Positions 39,515 through 49,422 of a stretch of DNA of 57,832 nt are shown one piece after another. The translations under genes and the position numbers were made by a program. This DNA is from Methanobrevibacter sp. (GTDB lineage Archaea > Methanobacteriota > Methanobacteria > Methanobacteriales > Methanobacteriaceae), in assembly GCF_017410345.1 (NCBI RefSeq), contig NZ_JAFQQZ010000061.1:1-57832 (forward strand), given 5' to 3'. The notes below the pieces were generated by a model that was not told the origin of the DNA, did not search any database, and was given only the letters and a program-made list of their open reading frames with translations. The stretch's first letter is position 1. Each line of letters starts with the position of its first letter.

Positions 39515-40813
39515 TTATCCCATTATTTTCTTAATGTCCTCTTTTGGAGTTGATATTGGAGTCAAGTTGAAGTTTTCAACCAAGACATTCAAGATATCCT
39601 CATTGGCCCATGCTGGAAGAACCGGTCCAATGAACATGTCGGTTTTTCCAAGGTATAACAAGGTCCAGAGAATAGCTGCTGCCTTTTGTTCCATCCAGCT
39701 CAATACGATGGTAAGAGGCAATTCATTCAATTCCATCTCGAACAGGTCACATAAAGCAACCGCAAGTTCAATGGCTACAATTGCATCGTTACATTGGCCT
39801 AAGTCCAATAGTCTTGGAATTCCTTCAATGTCTCCCAAGTCAAGATCGTTGAACCTGAACTTATTACATGCTAAAGTGAGCACAATTGTATCTTCAGGCA
39901 AGTTTTCAACAAACTCTCTGTAGTAGCTCATCCTTGGGTTTGGAGTGTCACATCCAGCTACAAGGAAGAATCTCTTTATTTTTCCAGCAAGCACTAATTC
40001 CTTGATTTGAGGTGCTAAGGATAAAATAGTGCTTAAGCCGAAACCGGTAGTGATAGTTGAGAGTTCTTCAGCTTCGAGTCCGCCTAATTCAATAGCCTTA
40101 TCGATCAATGGCTTGAAGTCGTAATCTTCAATTACCTGTGCGCCAGGAATCTTTACTATATCCATGGTGAACAATCTGTCTGCATATTCCGCTTTTGGCA
40201 ATAATACACAGTTGGTAGTTCCTAAGATAGCTGCATTGTACTCTGCAAACACTTTCTTTTGGTCAATCCATGCTCCACCGATTTGACCTGCCAAGGATTC
40301 ATATTTTGCAAGTTCTGGGTATCCGTGAGCAGGCAACATTTCACTGTGGGTGTAGACCTTTACATCGGTTCCTTCGGTTTGCTTTAATAATTCTTCTAAA
40401 GCTTTTAAGTCATGGCCAGTTACGATAATGGCTGGACCTTCTTGAGCTCCAACTTTTACTTCAGTTGGCACTGGTTCGCCAAAGTTCTTGATGTGAGCTT
40501 CTTTAAGCATTTTCATAACTTTAAAGTTTGCTTCACCAGAGTCAAGCCCTAATTGAACTAAATCTCCTACATCAAAGTTTACGTTGGTTAAAGTGGAGTA
40601 TAATCCTTTAGTCAAGAATTCATCTACACTTTCATCCCTTACTCCTAATTCATTGCAATGGTAGTTGTAAGCGGAAATACCTTTCATTGCAAAGATCAAA
40701 TTGTCCTGAAGTCTTGCAACGGTACCGTTTTTACCGCATACCCCTGCATTTGTACATGCAGTTCCTCTTGCAGTTTGGGAACATTGATAACAAAACATGT
40801 TGAAATCACTCAT
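39515..40813 (-). CDS. hcp: Hybrid cluster protein (hydroxylamine reductase family)
   Basis: Hcp proteins carry a cubane and a hybrid Fe-S-O cluster and act in nitric oxide, hydroxylamine or peroxide defence. The 432-residue protein has the N-terminal Cys8, Cys11, Cys20, Cys26 set for the first cluster. Hybrid-cluster ligand motifs lie in [42 protein letters not shown] and LACNKFRF. It is the short form found in archaea and thermophiles, lacking the bacterial insertion. The ATG at 40813 is chosen with GGATG eight bases upstream. A TrmB-type regulator is divergently transcribed from the same 311-bp region, suggesting control. Confidence 0.94.
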   Translation of the reverse strand: MSDFNMFCYQCSQTARGTACTNAGVCGKNGTVARLQDNLIFAMKGISAYNYHCNELGVRDESVDEFLTKGLYSTLTNVNFDVGDLVQLGLDSGEANFKVMKMLKEAHIKNFGEPVPTEVKVGAQEGPAIIVTGHDLKALEELLKQTEGTDVKVYTHSEMLPAHGYPELAKYESLAGQIGGAWIDQKKVFAEYNAAILGTTNCVLLPKAEYADRLFTMDIVKIPGAQVIEDYDFKPLIDKAIELGGLEAEELSTITTGFGLSTILSLAPQIKELVLAGKIKRFFLVAGCDTPNPRMSYYREFVENLPEDTIVLTLACNKFRFNDLDLGDIEGIPRLLDLGQCNDAIVAIELAVALCDLFEMELNELPLTIVLSWMEQKAAAILWTLLYLGKTDMFIGPVLPAWANEDILNVLVENFNLTPISTPKEDIKKIMG

Positions 40814-41124
40814 TAAAAACACATCCTTTTCCTAATTTTAAATCAAATTTTACTTCTCTTAAGACTAGAAAATAGAAATTCAATTGCAACATAGTTTTAT
40901 CAAAATCAATAAATAGGCCTAAATAAGAATTTTAATAATGCAAGCCTTCAATTGCTTAAATGGCTTGAACTATATAAGAAATTTTTTCTATTTTTATTCT
41001 TATGTAATTAAAGATATTCCTTATAGTACTTATAAAGGTTTTGTAACTAGTGTAGGGTGAAAAGTAACAAAATATATTTATAAAACAAAATAATAGAGTA
41101 ATATATAGTTAGGAGAGGAATTGC
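40814..41124. promoter_or_regulatory. Divergent promoter region of hcp and the TrmB-type regulator, with two inverted repeats
   Basis: No gene is seen. Repeat 1 is CAAGCC (40941-40946) with GGCTTG (40962-40967), centres 21 bp apart, about two helix turns. Repeat 2 is TTTTGTAAC (41039-41047) with GTAACAAAA (41064-41072), arms matching at eight of nine positions, just upstream of a TATA-like AAATATATTTATAAAA. Both are candidate operators. Confidence 0.5.
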
Positions 41125-41934
41125 ATGGAATCAATAATAGAATCATTACAAAAGTTCGGCCTTACAAGATACGAAGCAAAGGCATACATAGGAATGACCA
41201 ACTTAATATCCGGAAAAGCTGAAGAAATAGCCAGGACATCTGAAATTCCAAGATCAAAAATCTACAATACATTAAAGGAACTTGATAAAAAAGGATTCAT
41301 TACAATAACACATACAAGACCTCTTCTATATCAAGTTGTTCCTCCAAACGAAATATTCAAAAGGAAAAAAGGGGAACTGATTAAGGAACTTGAATTATCA
41401 CAAGAAAAATTAGACGAGATTTATAATGACCAAATATCCGAAATTCAAGCTCCTGTATGGTTGATTAAAACAAGCGAGAATATCATAAATAAAGAGCTAG
41501 AAATTGTCAAAAGAGCAAGAAAATCAATCAACATGAGAATAGGATTCCTGCTTGAAGGTGAAGGGGAAGCTCTTATAAAGGCCTTCAAGGAACTTCCAAG
41601 AGGAATTCCAATAAGAATCCTTGCAACACCAGAGTGTTATATCAATGGTGAGAAATTGGAAATCATCAAAATGTTTGAGGAAGCTAAACTGGACAATCTA
41701 GAGATTATAGAAACAGACATCAAATTTGTGAAAATCATAATTAGAGATGGAAAAGAGCTTTTCCGTACTATAGTAAAATTTACAGGAGAAGAGAAATCCG
41801 TGCTTCCTGAAACATCTGTAGGTGTGCAGAACAGATATGAGGACATTTGCCAGAACTTTGATGAGAGATTCCTGAATCAGTTCAATAAGATGAAAGCTAA
41901 ACAAAATAAGAAAAACAAAGGAAAAACAGAATAA
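41125..41934 (+). CDS. TrmB-family transcriptional regulator
   Basis: The 269-residue protein begins with a winged-helix DNA-binding domain (LQKFGLTRYEAKAYIGMTN...IPRSKIYNTLKELDKKGFI, residues 8-58), the pattern of the TrmB family. A coiled linker (about 75-105) and the C-terminal TrmB-type ligand or dimer domain follow. TrmB proteins are sugar-responsive in Thermococcales, but methanogen members have varied roles. It is divergent from hcp, so redox or nitrogen-stress control of hcp is a reasonable guess. ATG with GGAGAGG upstream. Confidence 0.85.
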   Translation: MESIIESLQKFGLTRYEAKAYIGMTNLISGKAEEIARTSEIPRSKIYNTLKELDKKGFITITHTRPLLYQVVPPNEIFKRKKGELIKELELSQEKLDEIYNDQISEIQAPVWLIKTSENIINKELEIVKRARKSINMRIGFLLEGEGEALIKAFKELPRGIPIRILATPECYINGEKLEIIKMFEEAKLDNLEIIETDIKFVKIIIRDGKELFRTIVKFTGEEKSVLPETSVGVQNRYEDICQNFDERFLNQFNKMKAKQNKKNKGKTE

Positions 41935-41953
41935 TGGAATTATAGATAAATAG

Positions 41954-43048
41954 TTATTTTTTCAATGATTCATCAACAATATCGCAAATGGTCTCATCCA
42001 CATTCAAAATGGCTGTCCTGTACTCATCGGTTCTTTTTGCAAACTCATCGTAATTGTCCATGACTTCGAAGATCTTTTCATCCAAGTCCTCAAGGTCACA
42101 TTCAACAGTTGCGCCTTTGAATATGGAAACCATATCGTGGTATCTGCCATATTTCACTCTTTTTAAAATTACAACAGGCAAATTGCATACCATGGCCTCA
42201 TGAAGCATCAATCCATCATTGGTGAGCACTGCAAGGTCAGCCAAGCACAATAAGTCATTCACCCAATCGATAAATCCAAGATTGATTATCTTTGTCTCAT
42301 CGATGTACTTGTAAAACTCTTCCTGTAAAGGGTCACCTACCAAGACAAGATTATATTTATCACAGTACTTTGAGAACTGGTCAATGGCCTGCGCTGTCTT
42401 TTCAAACAATGAAGAGCCTGATGAGAAAACGATTGTCGGCTTGCTTTCATCAAACTCGATAGCATCAGGGTTTTTGGATTTGACTTCACTGCAATGGGCC
42501 TTTATCTTTTCGAGTGCAATTTCCTTGTTTCCATGAGTGATGTTTTCATTTACAGGCAAGAAGGATTTCACCATATTGTCTGGAATGTCTTCTGAGAGGA
42601 ACAAGTTGTTTTCAGGCAATATTATTGGAGTTCCAATATGACTGCATATTTTGGTATCAAGTGGAGTGATCAAAAGACTTACGGTTGGGATTCTTGCAAG
42701 CTTTGCGCCAAGTGCTCCTACAATGGCTCCACCACCGAGAATCCCCAGTTCCAAATCGAACTTTTTGGACTTCAATAGCTTTCTTGTTTTGAAAACAGCC
42801 CTGACAGCTCTGACAGCTGCCTTGATGGTGGTAGTGATTGTTGCGGAATGGCCTCCAGCCTGTGGAATGATTACCTTATTCCACTCTATATTGTTCTTCT
42901 TGAACAGGATACCTGGAGCGGATTCATCCAGTGCAATCTCACAATCATATCCTCTCTTCTTGAGTGCATTGTAAACATTCAATGCTATTCCGGCATCTCC
43001 ACCTAAGCCTCTGCCTGTTACAATGATCAATATCTTTTTCTTGTCCAC
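41954..43048 (-). CDS. MurG-like glycosyltransferase (GT28-like, GT-B fold)
   Basis: The 364-residue protein has a MurG-type layout. The N-terminal half carries ILIIVTGRGLGGDAGIALNVYNAL and an AGGHSATITTTIKAAVRAV loop, and the C-terminal half carries IVFSSGSSLFEKTAQAIDQF and LADLAVLTNDGLMLHEAMVCNLPVVIL, which resembles the UDP-sugar site. It probably moves an N-acetylated amino sugar onto a lipid-linked intermediate, possibly in pseudomurein synthesis. The start is set at GTG 43048 because AGGGG lies 8 bases upstream; the ATG at 43063 would put that site inside the coding region. Substrate not determined. Confidence 0.75.
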   Translation of the reverse strand: MDKKKILIIVTGRGLGGDAGIALNVYNALKKRGYDCEIALDESAPGILFKKNNIEWNKVIIPQAGGHSATITTTIKAAVRAVRAVFKTRKLLKSKKFDLELGILGGGAIVGALGAKLARIPTVSLLITPLDTKICSHIGTPIILPENNLFLSEDIPDNMVKSFLPVNENITHGNKEIALEKIKAHCSEVKSKNPDAIEFDESKPTIVFSSGSSLFEKTAQAIDQFSKYCDKYNLVLVGDPLQEEFYKYIDETKIINLGFIDWVNDLLCLADLAVLTNDGLMLHEAMVCNLPVVILKRVKYGRYHDMVSIFKGATVECDLEDLDEKIFEVMDNYDEFAKRTDEYRTAILNVDETICDIVDESLKK

Positions 43049-43326
43049 AAAGATTCCCCTCATGAAAAATAAAAATAATTAAAACTGATTTTATTGATTA
43101 AAAAATCAATAAATGAACTTTACAATAATTTGTACTATTAAATTTATATTCATAATATTTTATATACTTTAAGAAAAATTAATCCAATTAAGAAGTTTTT
43201 TTTAAAGAAATTATCTAAAACAAGATTTATTAAAAAATTTTATTGAAAAAACTTAAAAAATTATATTAAAAATGAAAAATAAACTAAAATTAAGCAATAT
43301 TCTTAATAAACTAAAAGTGATTGAAA

Positions 43327-43785
43327 ATGAAAAACTGGAAAATAATCGGATTAATATTAATCATTCTGCTTGCTGTTGTGGCAATCAGCGGTTGCATCGG
43401 AGAGGATTCCGACTCCGACTCTTCAGCTCTTGTGGTGGATGGTATTGACATTACAGAAGATGGAACCTATGACTCAAAGGAAGAGGTTGCGGCATATATC
43501 GTTGAATATCACAAGCTTCCTTCCAATTACATAACCAAAAGGGAAGCGAAGGCTCTTGGATGGCATGGTGGAAGCGTTGAAAAATACGCTCCTGGAAAAT
43601 GCATTGGAGGGGACATATTTACAAACCGTCAATCCATTTTGCCTATAACCCATGAGTATAAGGAATGTGACATCGACACCTTAGGTGCAAGCAGCAGAGG
43701 ACCTAAAAGGATAGTTTATTCCACTGATGACTTTGAGGTTTACTATACTGGAGATCATTACGCAAGCTTTGAGCATTTGACTTAA
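43327..43785 (+). CDS. Barnase-family secreted ribonuclease, predicted lipoprotein
   Basis: The 152-residue protein begins with a hydrophobic signal segment ending AISGC (Cys23), a lipobox, so it is probably exported and lipid-anchored. From residue 48 it aligns by eye over the whole length of barnase. It has EYHKLPSNYITKREAKALGW, PGKCIGGDIFTNR, then the ECDI, SRGPKRIVYS and TGDHYASF motifs. The catalytic residues of barnase appear conserved: Lys71 (barnase Lys27), Glu113 (Glu73), Arg124 and Arg128 (Arg83, Arg87) and His144 (His102). It would therefore cleave single-stranded RNA. The ATG at 43327 has AAGTGAT upstream. The next gene encodes a barstar-like inhibitor. Confidence 0.88.
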   Translation: MKNWKIIGLILIILLAVVAISGCIGEDSDSDSSALVVDGIDITEDGTYDSKEEVAAYIVEYHKLPSNYITKREAKALGWHGGSVEKYAPGKCIGGDIFTNRQSILPITHEYKECDIDTLGASSRGPKRIVYSTDDFEVYYTGDHYASFEHLT

Positions 43786-43850
43786 AAAAGATTTAAAATC
43801 AATTTTAATCAAGCTAAATAATAAACTGAAACCATAAAATAACGATTCAT

Positions 43851-44153
43851 ATGACAAATAAACTATTGGAAAACAGACGACTTAGAAAAAAACTGAAAAA
43901 GATGATAGATAACATGAATGAAATAGTCTTGTATGGGGAAGAAATGAAGGAAAATCCCCATGAATACATAAAGGAAAAACTGGATTTCCCAGATTATTAC
44001 GGTGAAAATCTTGATGCATTATATGATTGCCTTTGTGAATTGGATGAAAGGATAATCATCATCAAGGACAGCTCCGAACTTGATGAAGACCTGATAGCCA
44101 CCTTCAAGGATGCATCAGTTGAAAACCCTGATTTGAAATTAATTTTAGATTAA
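43851..44153 (+). CDS. Barstar-family ribonuclease inhibitor
   Basis: The 100-residue protein contains the barstar core: EIVLYGEEMKENPHEYIKEKL, then FPDYYGENLDALYDCL, the strongest signature, holding the barnase-binding aspartates equivalent to barstar Asp35 and Asp39 (the latter two residues before the final Leu). Trp38 of barstar is Tyr here. There is no signal peptide, so the protein should stay inside the cell, as an immunity protein does. It starts 65 bp after the barnase-like gene. The basic N-terminal extension of 21 residues before MNEIVLYG is unusual; the ATG at 43914, with GATGAT just upstream, may be the true start. Confidence 0.87.
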   Translation: MTNKLLENRRLRKKLKKMIDNMNEIVLYGEEMKENPHEYIKEKLDFPDYYGENLDALYDCLCELDERIIIIKDSSELDEDLIATFKDASVENPDLKLILD

Positions 44154-44355
44154 ATCCTTAATCTAAATTCTTTTTTTATTTTCATTCAAATGCCATTTTT
44201 TTTATTTTTCTAATCTATTTTTCAAATAATCAAATCATCAAGATTATTACTAATAATTAAATAATATAAAAAATAAACCTATAATATTATATTGTAAATT
44301 AAAATTTATAATTAATATTTATCAAAAATTACTTAAATTAGAAAACGGTGAAAAT

Positions 44356-46182
44356 ATGAGAGTTTTACTTATTCACTCTGATTATATAAAATATCAAGTA
44401 AAAAACAAAACTCCAGTAGCTGAAGAAATTGAGGAAGCTCAGGAAAATGGGGCTTTCGATGAAGCTTTGGTCGTTTTCTCATCCATTGAAAAAGAGGATG
44501 AGGAAAATCCAAGCGCTATCGTTAAAAATTTGGTTGCTGAAGTCATCAAAACCAACGAAGAAGTCAATGCAGAAAAAATCGTCTTGTACCCATATGCTCA
44601 CCTTTCTTCATCCCTTGGTGCCCCTAAAGTGGCAGTGCAGATATTGAAGGATGCTGAAGAGGCACTTAAGGAAGAAGGATTGGATGTGTTTAGAGTTCCA
44701 TTCGGCTGGTATAAGGCATTTGAAATTTCTTGTAAAGGACACCCATTGTCTGAACTTTCAAGAACCATCACTGCAGACGCTGAAGAAGAGGAAGAAAAAG
44801 AAGAGAAAAAGCCATCCACCTGGTTAATATTCAAGGACGGGGAAACCTTTGACCCTAAGAAATACAACTATGAAAGCAAGGACTTGGAAAAACTGGTTGC
44901 ATACGAACTTGGAGAAGGTGCTTCCGATGAAGGGGAACCTCCACATGTAAAGATCATGAGGGAAAAGGAATTATGTGACTATGAACTTGCCTCTGACATC
45001 GGTAACCTCAAATGGTATCCGAAAGGCAGATTGGTTCGTGACTTGCTTGCAGATTACGTTTACAACTTTGTAGTTGACTTAGGCGCAATGCCTATTGAAA
45101 CTCCAATCTTCTATGACCTTGCAAACGATGCAATCAGGGAACATGCGGCAAAGTTCGGTGAAAGACAATACAAGACCGCAACCAAAAAGGACTTGATGCT
45201 CAGATTTGCATGCTGTTTCGGTGCATTCAGAGTTCTTGGCGGATCTTTCCTTACCTGGAAAAACCTCCCTGCAAAGGTTTACGAATTATCCACCTACAGT
45301 TTCAGATTCGAGAAAAGAGGAGAAGTTGTAGGTCTTAAGAGACTAAGGGCATTCACCATGCCTGATATGCACAGCTTCTGTGCCGACATGCCACAAGCCC
45401 TTCATGAGTTTGACGCTCAAGTTGACATGTGTGTCCAAACCGGTGTTGACCTTGATGTTAACTACGAAGCGATCTTCAGGGCAACCGAAGACTTCTACGA
45501 AGAAAACAAGGAATGGATGGAAGCAACCGCAAAAAGAATCGGCAAGCCATTGTTACTCGAAATCTTGCCTGAAAGAAAACATTACTGGTCCTGCAAAATC
45601 GACTTTGCAGCTATCGACTACCTAGGAAGACCTATCGAAAATCCTACCGTACAGATAGATGTTGAAAGCGGTAGAAGATTCGGCATCGAATATGTTGACG
45701 AAAACGAAAATCCTCAAAACCCAATCATCTTGCACTGTTCCCCTACCGGAAGTGTGGAAAGGGTTATCTGCAGTTTGCTTGAAAACACTGCAAAAGAGGA
45801 TGGAATATCCCCAATGCTTCCGATTTGGTTAAGCCCATCTCAAGTTAGAATCTTGCCAATCGGTGAAAAACACTTAGACTATGCTAACGAATTGGCTGAC
45901 AAAATTGCAGCTGAAAACATTCGTGTGGATGTCGACAACAGTGATGACAGGGTAGGTAAGAAAATCAGAAACGCTTCCAAGGAATGGATACCTTACATTG
46001 TAGTGATTGGTGATAAGGAAGTTGAAACCGACAATTACAATGTAACCGTAAGAAAAACCGGTGAAAAGCTTGATATGACTGCAGATGAACTTATCGCATC
46101 TGTCAAGGAAGAAACCGAAGGAATGCCATTCAGAAGACTTCCATTGCCAAGAAACGTTTCAGAAAGAATTAATTTCAAATAA
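44356..46182 (+). CDS. thrS: Threonyl-tRNA synthetase, archaeal type
   Basis: This class II synthetase charges tRNA-Thr. The 608-residue protein has the archaeal N-terminal editing domain (residues about 1-145, with [11 protein letters not shown]), which is related to D-aminoacyl-tRNA deacylase. The catalytic core follows, with the motif 2 region [22 protein letters not shown] and the zinc-site cysteine in FACCFGAF. The C-terminal anticodon-binding domain holds [14 protein letters not shown]. Full length, ATG with GGTGA upstream. A perfect hairpin terminator starts at the stop codon. Confidence 0.96.
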   Translation: MRVLLIHSDYIKYQVKNKTPVAEEIEEAQENGAFDEALVVFSSIEKEDEENPSAIVKNLVAEVIKTNEEVNAEKIVLYPYAHLSSSLGAPKVAVQILKDAEEALKEEGLDVFRVPFGWYKAFEISCKGHPLSELSRTITADAEEEEEKEEKKPSTWLIFKDGETFDPKKYNYESKDLEKLVAYELGEGASDEGEPPHVKIMREKELCDYELASDIGNLKWYPKGRLVRDLLADYVYNFVVDLGAMPIETPIFYDLANDAIREHAAKFGERQYKTATKKDLMLRFACCFGAFRVLGGSFLTWKNLPAKVYELSTYSFRFEKRGEVVGLKRLRAFTMPDMHSFCADMPQALHEFDAQVDMCVQTGVDLDVNYEAIFRATEDFYEENKEWMEATAKRIGKPLLLEILPERKHYWSCKIDFAAIDYLGRPIENPTVQIDVESGRRFGIEYVDENENPQNPIILHCSPTGSVERVICSLLENTAKEDGISPMLPIWLSPSQVRILPIGEKHLDYANELADKIAAENIRVDVDNSDDRVGKKIRNASKEWIPYIVVIGDKEVETDNYNVTVRKTGEKLDMTADELIASVKEETEGMPFRRLPLPRNVSERINFK

Positions 46183-46219
46183 GTTGATTCAATCAACTTA
46201 TAATTTCTTTTTTTTTTAA
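46180..46219 (+). terminator. Hairpin terminator starting at the thrS stop codon
   Basis: TAAGTTGATT (46180-46189) and AATCAACTTA (46191-46200) are perfectly complementary; the stop codon TAA is part of the arm. A long T-run follows. Confidence 0.75.
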
Positions 46220-46399
46220 CAGTTTTTTATATGTTCGTATAGGAACAAATTTTATTTTTTTTCATGCTCTTTTTAAATCTTAAATTGATTAACAATCCTA
46301 TATTTAAATATTAAATTGAATAAATAGTAATATGAACAATTATTATTGAACAATTTATTCCGTATAATTTTTATTGAATATGGATTGCCTTAATTTTTA

Positions 46400-47245
46400 T
46401 TGGAGGGGCTTAAGATTAATATAAAGAGAATTTTTATGGTTTTAACTGTCTTGCTTATTTCATTTTTGATGATAAGCTCAGTTAGTGCAGGTTGGTTTGA
46501 TTTTCTAGGTGATGGTTCAAGCGCTGAAAATAATGAAACCAATTTTGTTGTCGGATATTTCGTTGAATTTCCACCATTCGAGTATACAGATGACAATGGT
46601 GAAGTGACCGGATTCGATTTGGACTTGGCTCAGGAAGTCTGTGACAGAAACAATTGGACATTGGTGAAACATCAGATAATCGATTGGGACACTAAAGAAG
46701 CGGAACTTGACTCTGGTGCTATAGACTGCATTTGGAGCGGATTTACAATCAATGGTCGTGAAGACGATTACGCTTGGAGCGAACCATATTTCAACAATTC
46801 CCAAGTATTTGTAGTGAAAGCAAATTCCAGCATTTCCTCATTTGAAGACTTGAAAGGAAAGGCTATAGATGTGGAGATGGGAAGCAGTGCCCTTAACGCT
46901 CTTGAAAACAATCAGACCTTAAAAGACAGTTTTGGAAATGTCAATGAAATAACAGAATATGATACATCATTCATGGATTTGGAATCTGGAACCTGTGATG
47001 CTGTTCTTGGCGATTGTGATGTCATGAAATACATAATCAATACAAAATATGATGAGGGAGATTATAAAATCTTGGAAACTCCATTATCCATTGAACAGTA
47101 TGGTGTCGGATTCTCAAAGGACAATACTGAATTGAGAGACCAGGTCCAAGAAACCTTAAATGAAATGTATGAAGATGGAACCATTGATAAGATTGCTCAA
47201 AAATATAAAGATTATGGAGTGCCTGAAGGGGTAATCTATCCATAA
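46400..47245 (+). CDS. Extracellular solute-binding protein, amino-acid ABC transporter type
   Basis: The protein has a signal peptide (basic KINIKR, hydrophobic FMVLTVLLISFLMIS, cleavage after SVSA) followed by a type 2 periplasmic-binding fold (residues about 45-275). The fold includes FPPFEYTDDNGEVTGFDLDLAQEV, WSGFTINGREDDYAWSEPYF and VGFSKDNTELRDQV, matching GlnH-like amino-acid binding proteins. No permease or ATPase is adjacent. The start is unclear. The TTG at 46400 overlaps the only strong ribosome site, GGAGGGG (46402-46408), so it cannot use it. An ATT at 46415, six bases after that site, is the best-spaced start. ATG 46436 would drop the basic N-terminus. Confidence 0.85.
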   Translation: MEGLKINIKRIFMVLTVLLISFLMISSVSAGWFDFLGDGSSAENNETNFVVGYFVEFPPFEYTDDNGEVTGFDLDLAQEVCDRNNWTLVKHQIIDWDTKEAELDSGAIDCIWSGFTINGREDDYAWSEPYFNNSQVFVVKANSSISSFEDLKGKAIDVEMGSSALNALENNQTLKDSFGNVNEITEYDTSFMDLESGTCDAVLGDCDVMKYIINTKYDEGDYKILETPLSIEQYGVGFSKDNTELRDQVQETLNEMYEDGTIDKIAQKYKDYGVPEGVIYP

Positions 47246-47260
47246 TCCCTTATTTTTTTT

Positions 47261-47340
47261 AACTTATCACTTTTCTTTTCTTCATCATAAATATCATAAA
47301 GTATAATTAAATCAACTTATCACTTTTCTTTTTTCATCAA
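47261..47340. repeat. Imperfect direct repeat upstream of fae-hps
   Basis: The sequence AACTTATCACTTTTCTTTT followed by (C)TTCATCA occurs at 47261-47287 and again at 47314-47339, a 53-bp period. Both copies are followed by a similar AAATATCA word. It lies between the solute-binding gene and fae-hps. T-rich tracts suggest a role in ending transcription. Confidence 0.55.
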
Positions 47341-47538
47341 TTATTATAAATATCAAAACTATTTTTCACATTATTTAAATTACTTAACTATATATTATAT
47401 TAAAACATAAATTATAATTGTATAAATACTTAGATTTTATGAAAATAATAAATGAGTATTTAAACTAAATAAATGATTTAAATAAATGATAATTAAAAAT
47501 CAAAATTATAAATTATTCTTGAAATTGGAGGATATGAA

Positions 47539-48756
47539 ATGTTTATAGGAGAAGCTCTCATTGGAGACGGAGACGAATTAGCACACGTTGATTTACTTAT
47601 TGGTGAAAAAGACGGTCCTGTAGGAAACGCATTTGCTAATGGATTAAGCCAATTATCTGTTGGACACACTCCATTGCTCAGTGTAATCAGACCTAACCTA
47701 ATGACCAAGCCAGCTACCATCATCATCCCTAAGGTAACCGTTGGTGACTTAGAGGATGCAAGCAAGATCTTTGGACCAGCTCAAACCGCTGTAGGTAGAG
47801 CAGTAGCTGACTGTGTGGAAGAAGGAATCATCCCTAAAGACAAAGTGGAAGACTGGGTAATCAATGCAAGCGTATTCATCAGCCCAGCTGCTGAAGACTA
47901 CAGAAAGATTTACCAATACAATTATGCTGCAACCAAGCTTGCAATCAAAAGAGCATTGAAAGGATACCCTGACATTGACAAGGTATTATACGAAAAAGAC
48001 CGTGGAACCCACGCAATCATGGGATTCAAGGCAATCAAGCTCTACGAACCACCTTACTTGCAAGTTGCTCTTGACCTTGACAACTTGGAAGTTATGGAAA
48101 GAATCATCAAGCAACTCCCTAACAGAGAAAGAATCCTCCTTGAAGCAGGAACTCCTCTTGTTAAGAAATTCGGTGTCGGCGTAGTTGGTAAAATCAGAGA
48201 ATTGGCTCCAAGCGGATTCATCATTGCTGACTTGAAGACCTTGGATGTAGGTAGGGTTGAAGTCAAGATGGCTGCGGATGAAACTGCTGATGCAGTGGCT
48301 ATCTCCGGTCTCGGTACCATTGAATCCATTGAAAAGGCTATCCACGAATGTCAAAAACAAGGAATCTACTCCATCCTCGATATGATGAATGTGGATGACT
48401 TCACCAAAAAGCTCAAGAAACTCAACAAGGAGTACTTGCCTGACATCGTTCTATTGCACAGAAACGTTGACCTCGAAAGTAAGCTTAGAGCTGAAGGCAA
48501 GAACCTTGATGACGTAAGCGCATGGGGTAACATCAAAGAGATCAAGAAAATCACTGGCGGTTTAGTTGCTGTAGCTGGAGGAGTAACTCCAGAAAAAGCA
48601 CCTGAAGCATTTGAAAAAGGTGCAGACATCATCATTGCAGGAAGATACATCATCGGTTCCGGTGACCCAAGAAGAGCTGCAGAAGACTTCTTGGCACAAA
48701 TGCCTGTAGATCCAAACCACATGAGAGTGGTCATGGAAGATGATGAGCAAATCTAA
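47539..48756 (+). CDS. fae-hps: Fae-Hps fusion: formaldehyde-activating enzyme / 3-hexulose-6-phosphate synthase
   Basis: The first 160 residues are Fae, which condenses formaldehyde with tetrahydromethanopterin, with the catalytic His16 in [12 protein letters not shown]. From about residue 165 the protein is Hps ([17 protein letters not shown], a TIM barrel ending [25 protein letters not shown]), which interconverts formaldehyde plus ribulose 5-phosphate and hexulose 6-phosphate. In archaea without an oxidative pentose pathway the fusion is thought to make ribulose 5-phosphate and rescue the formaldehyde released. The ATG has GGAGGAT upstream. A perfect hairpin terminator is at 48785-48819. 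Confidence 0.97.
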   Translation: MFIGEALIGDGDELAHVDLLIGEKDGPVGNAFANGLSQLSVGHTPLLSVIRPNLMTKPATIIIPKVTVGDLEDASKIFGPAQTAVGRAVADCVEEGIIPKDKVEDWVINASVFISPAAEDYRKIYQYNYAATKLAIKRALKGYPDIDKVLYEKDRGTHAIMGFKAIKLYEPPYLQVALDLDNLEVMERIIKQLPNRERILLEAGTPLVKKFGVGVVGKIRELAPSGFIIADLKTLDVGRVEVKMAADETADAVAISGLGTIESIEKAIHECQKQGIYSILDMMNVDDFTKKLKKLNKEYLPDIVLLHRNVDLESKLRAEGKNLDDVSAWGNIKEIKKITGGLVAVAGGVTPEKAPEAFEKGADIIIAGRYIIGSGDPRRAAEDFLAQMPVDPNHMRVVMEDDEQI

Positions 48757-48784
48757 GTTCGTCAATAAAAATTATTAAGGCATC

Positions 48785-48819
48785 AGCTAATTAGATTATT
48801 CTAATTAGCTATTTTTTTT
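48785..48819 (+). terminator. Hairpin terminator after fae-hps
   Basis: AGCTAATTAG (48785-48794) and CTAATTAGCT (48801-48810) pair perfectly with a 6-base loop, followed by an eight-base T-run. Confidence 0.8.
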
Positions 48820-48888
48820 AAATGATTTTTGAAAATAAGAATTATCATGATGCCAATGGCTTAAGAACCAAACAATAAAGGTGAAAAT

Positions 48889-49215
48889 ATGGGATTTTGC
48901 AATTCTTGCGGCAGACCTATGGGAAGAAATGACTGCGGTACAAATGAAGATGGCAGTCAGAATATGGATTACTGTAAAGACTGTTTCCAAAATGGAGAAT
49001 TTACAGAACCTGACATAACCATAAACGAAATGATCATTAGACATGCAAAAAGGATGATGAAGAGAAACCCTGACTTGCGTGAAGAGGAAGCAACCGGTTT
49101 GCTTTGCAACTTCCTTCCAAACCTAAAGAGATGGAATCCAAATCCTGACGATGAAATCGATGAGGATGAGGAACCTGTCATGGGTTACAGAGGAAATGCC
49201 AAAGACATGTTCTAA
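48889..49215 (+). CDS. Putative zinc-ribbon protein
   Basis: The 108-residue protein opens with FCNSCGRPM, then GTNEDGSQNMDYCKDCFQNGEFTEPD, the pattern of the putative zinc-ribbon family (two CxxC pairs, residues 4-7 and 29-32). The C-terminal part is helical and ends with acidic residues. Ligand and function are unknown; such proteins are widespread small cytoplasmic proteins. ATG with AAGGTGA upstream. It is not obviously in an operon with fae-hps, which has its own terminator. Confidence 0.8.
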   Translation: MGFCNSCGRPMGRNDCGTNEDGSQNMDYCKDCFQNGEFTEPDITINEMIIRHAKRMMKRNPDLREEEATGLLCNFLPNLKRWNPNPDDEIDEDEEPVMGYRGNAKDMF

Positions 49216-49422
49216 TCAAAACAAGATTTTTGAATTTATAGAAGTTTTCATTAAAGTTTTAACTTCTATATCACTAATTTTTTTAAAAATTTAAAATCAA
49301 TGAAAAGACTAAAATTTACTAATTTTTTTAAAAATTTAAAAATAGAAAAAATAGCTATTAAATAAACTGTTTTTAAGATTAATTTTAAAAAAAAAGTAGT
49401 TGATATTTGTTAGAATAATAAA

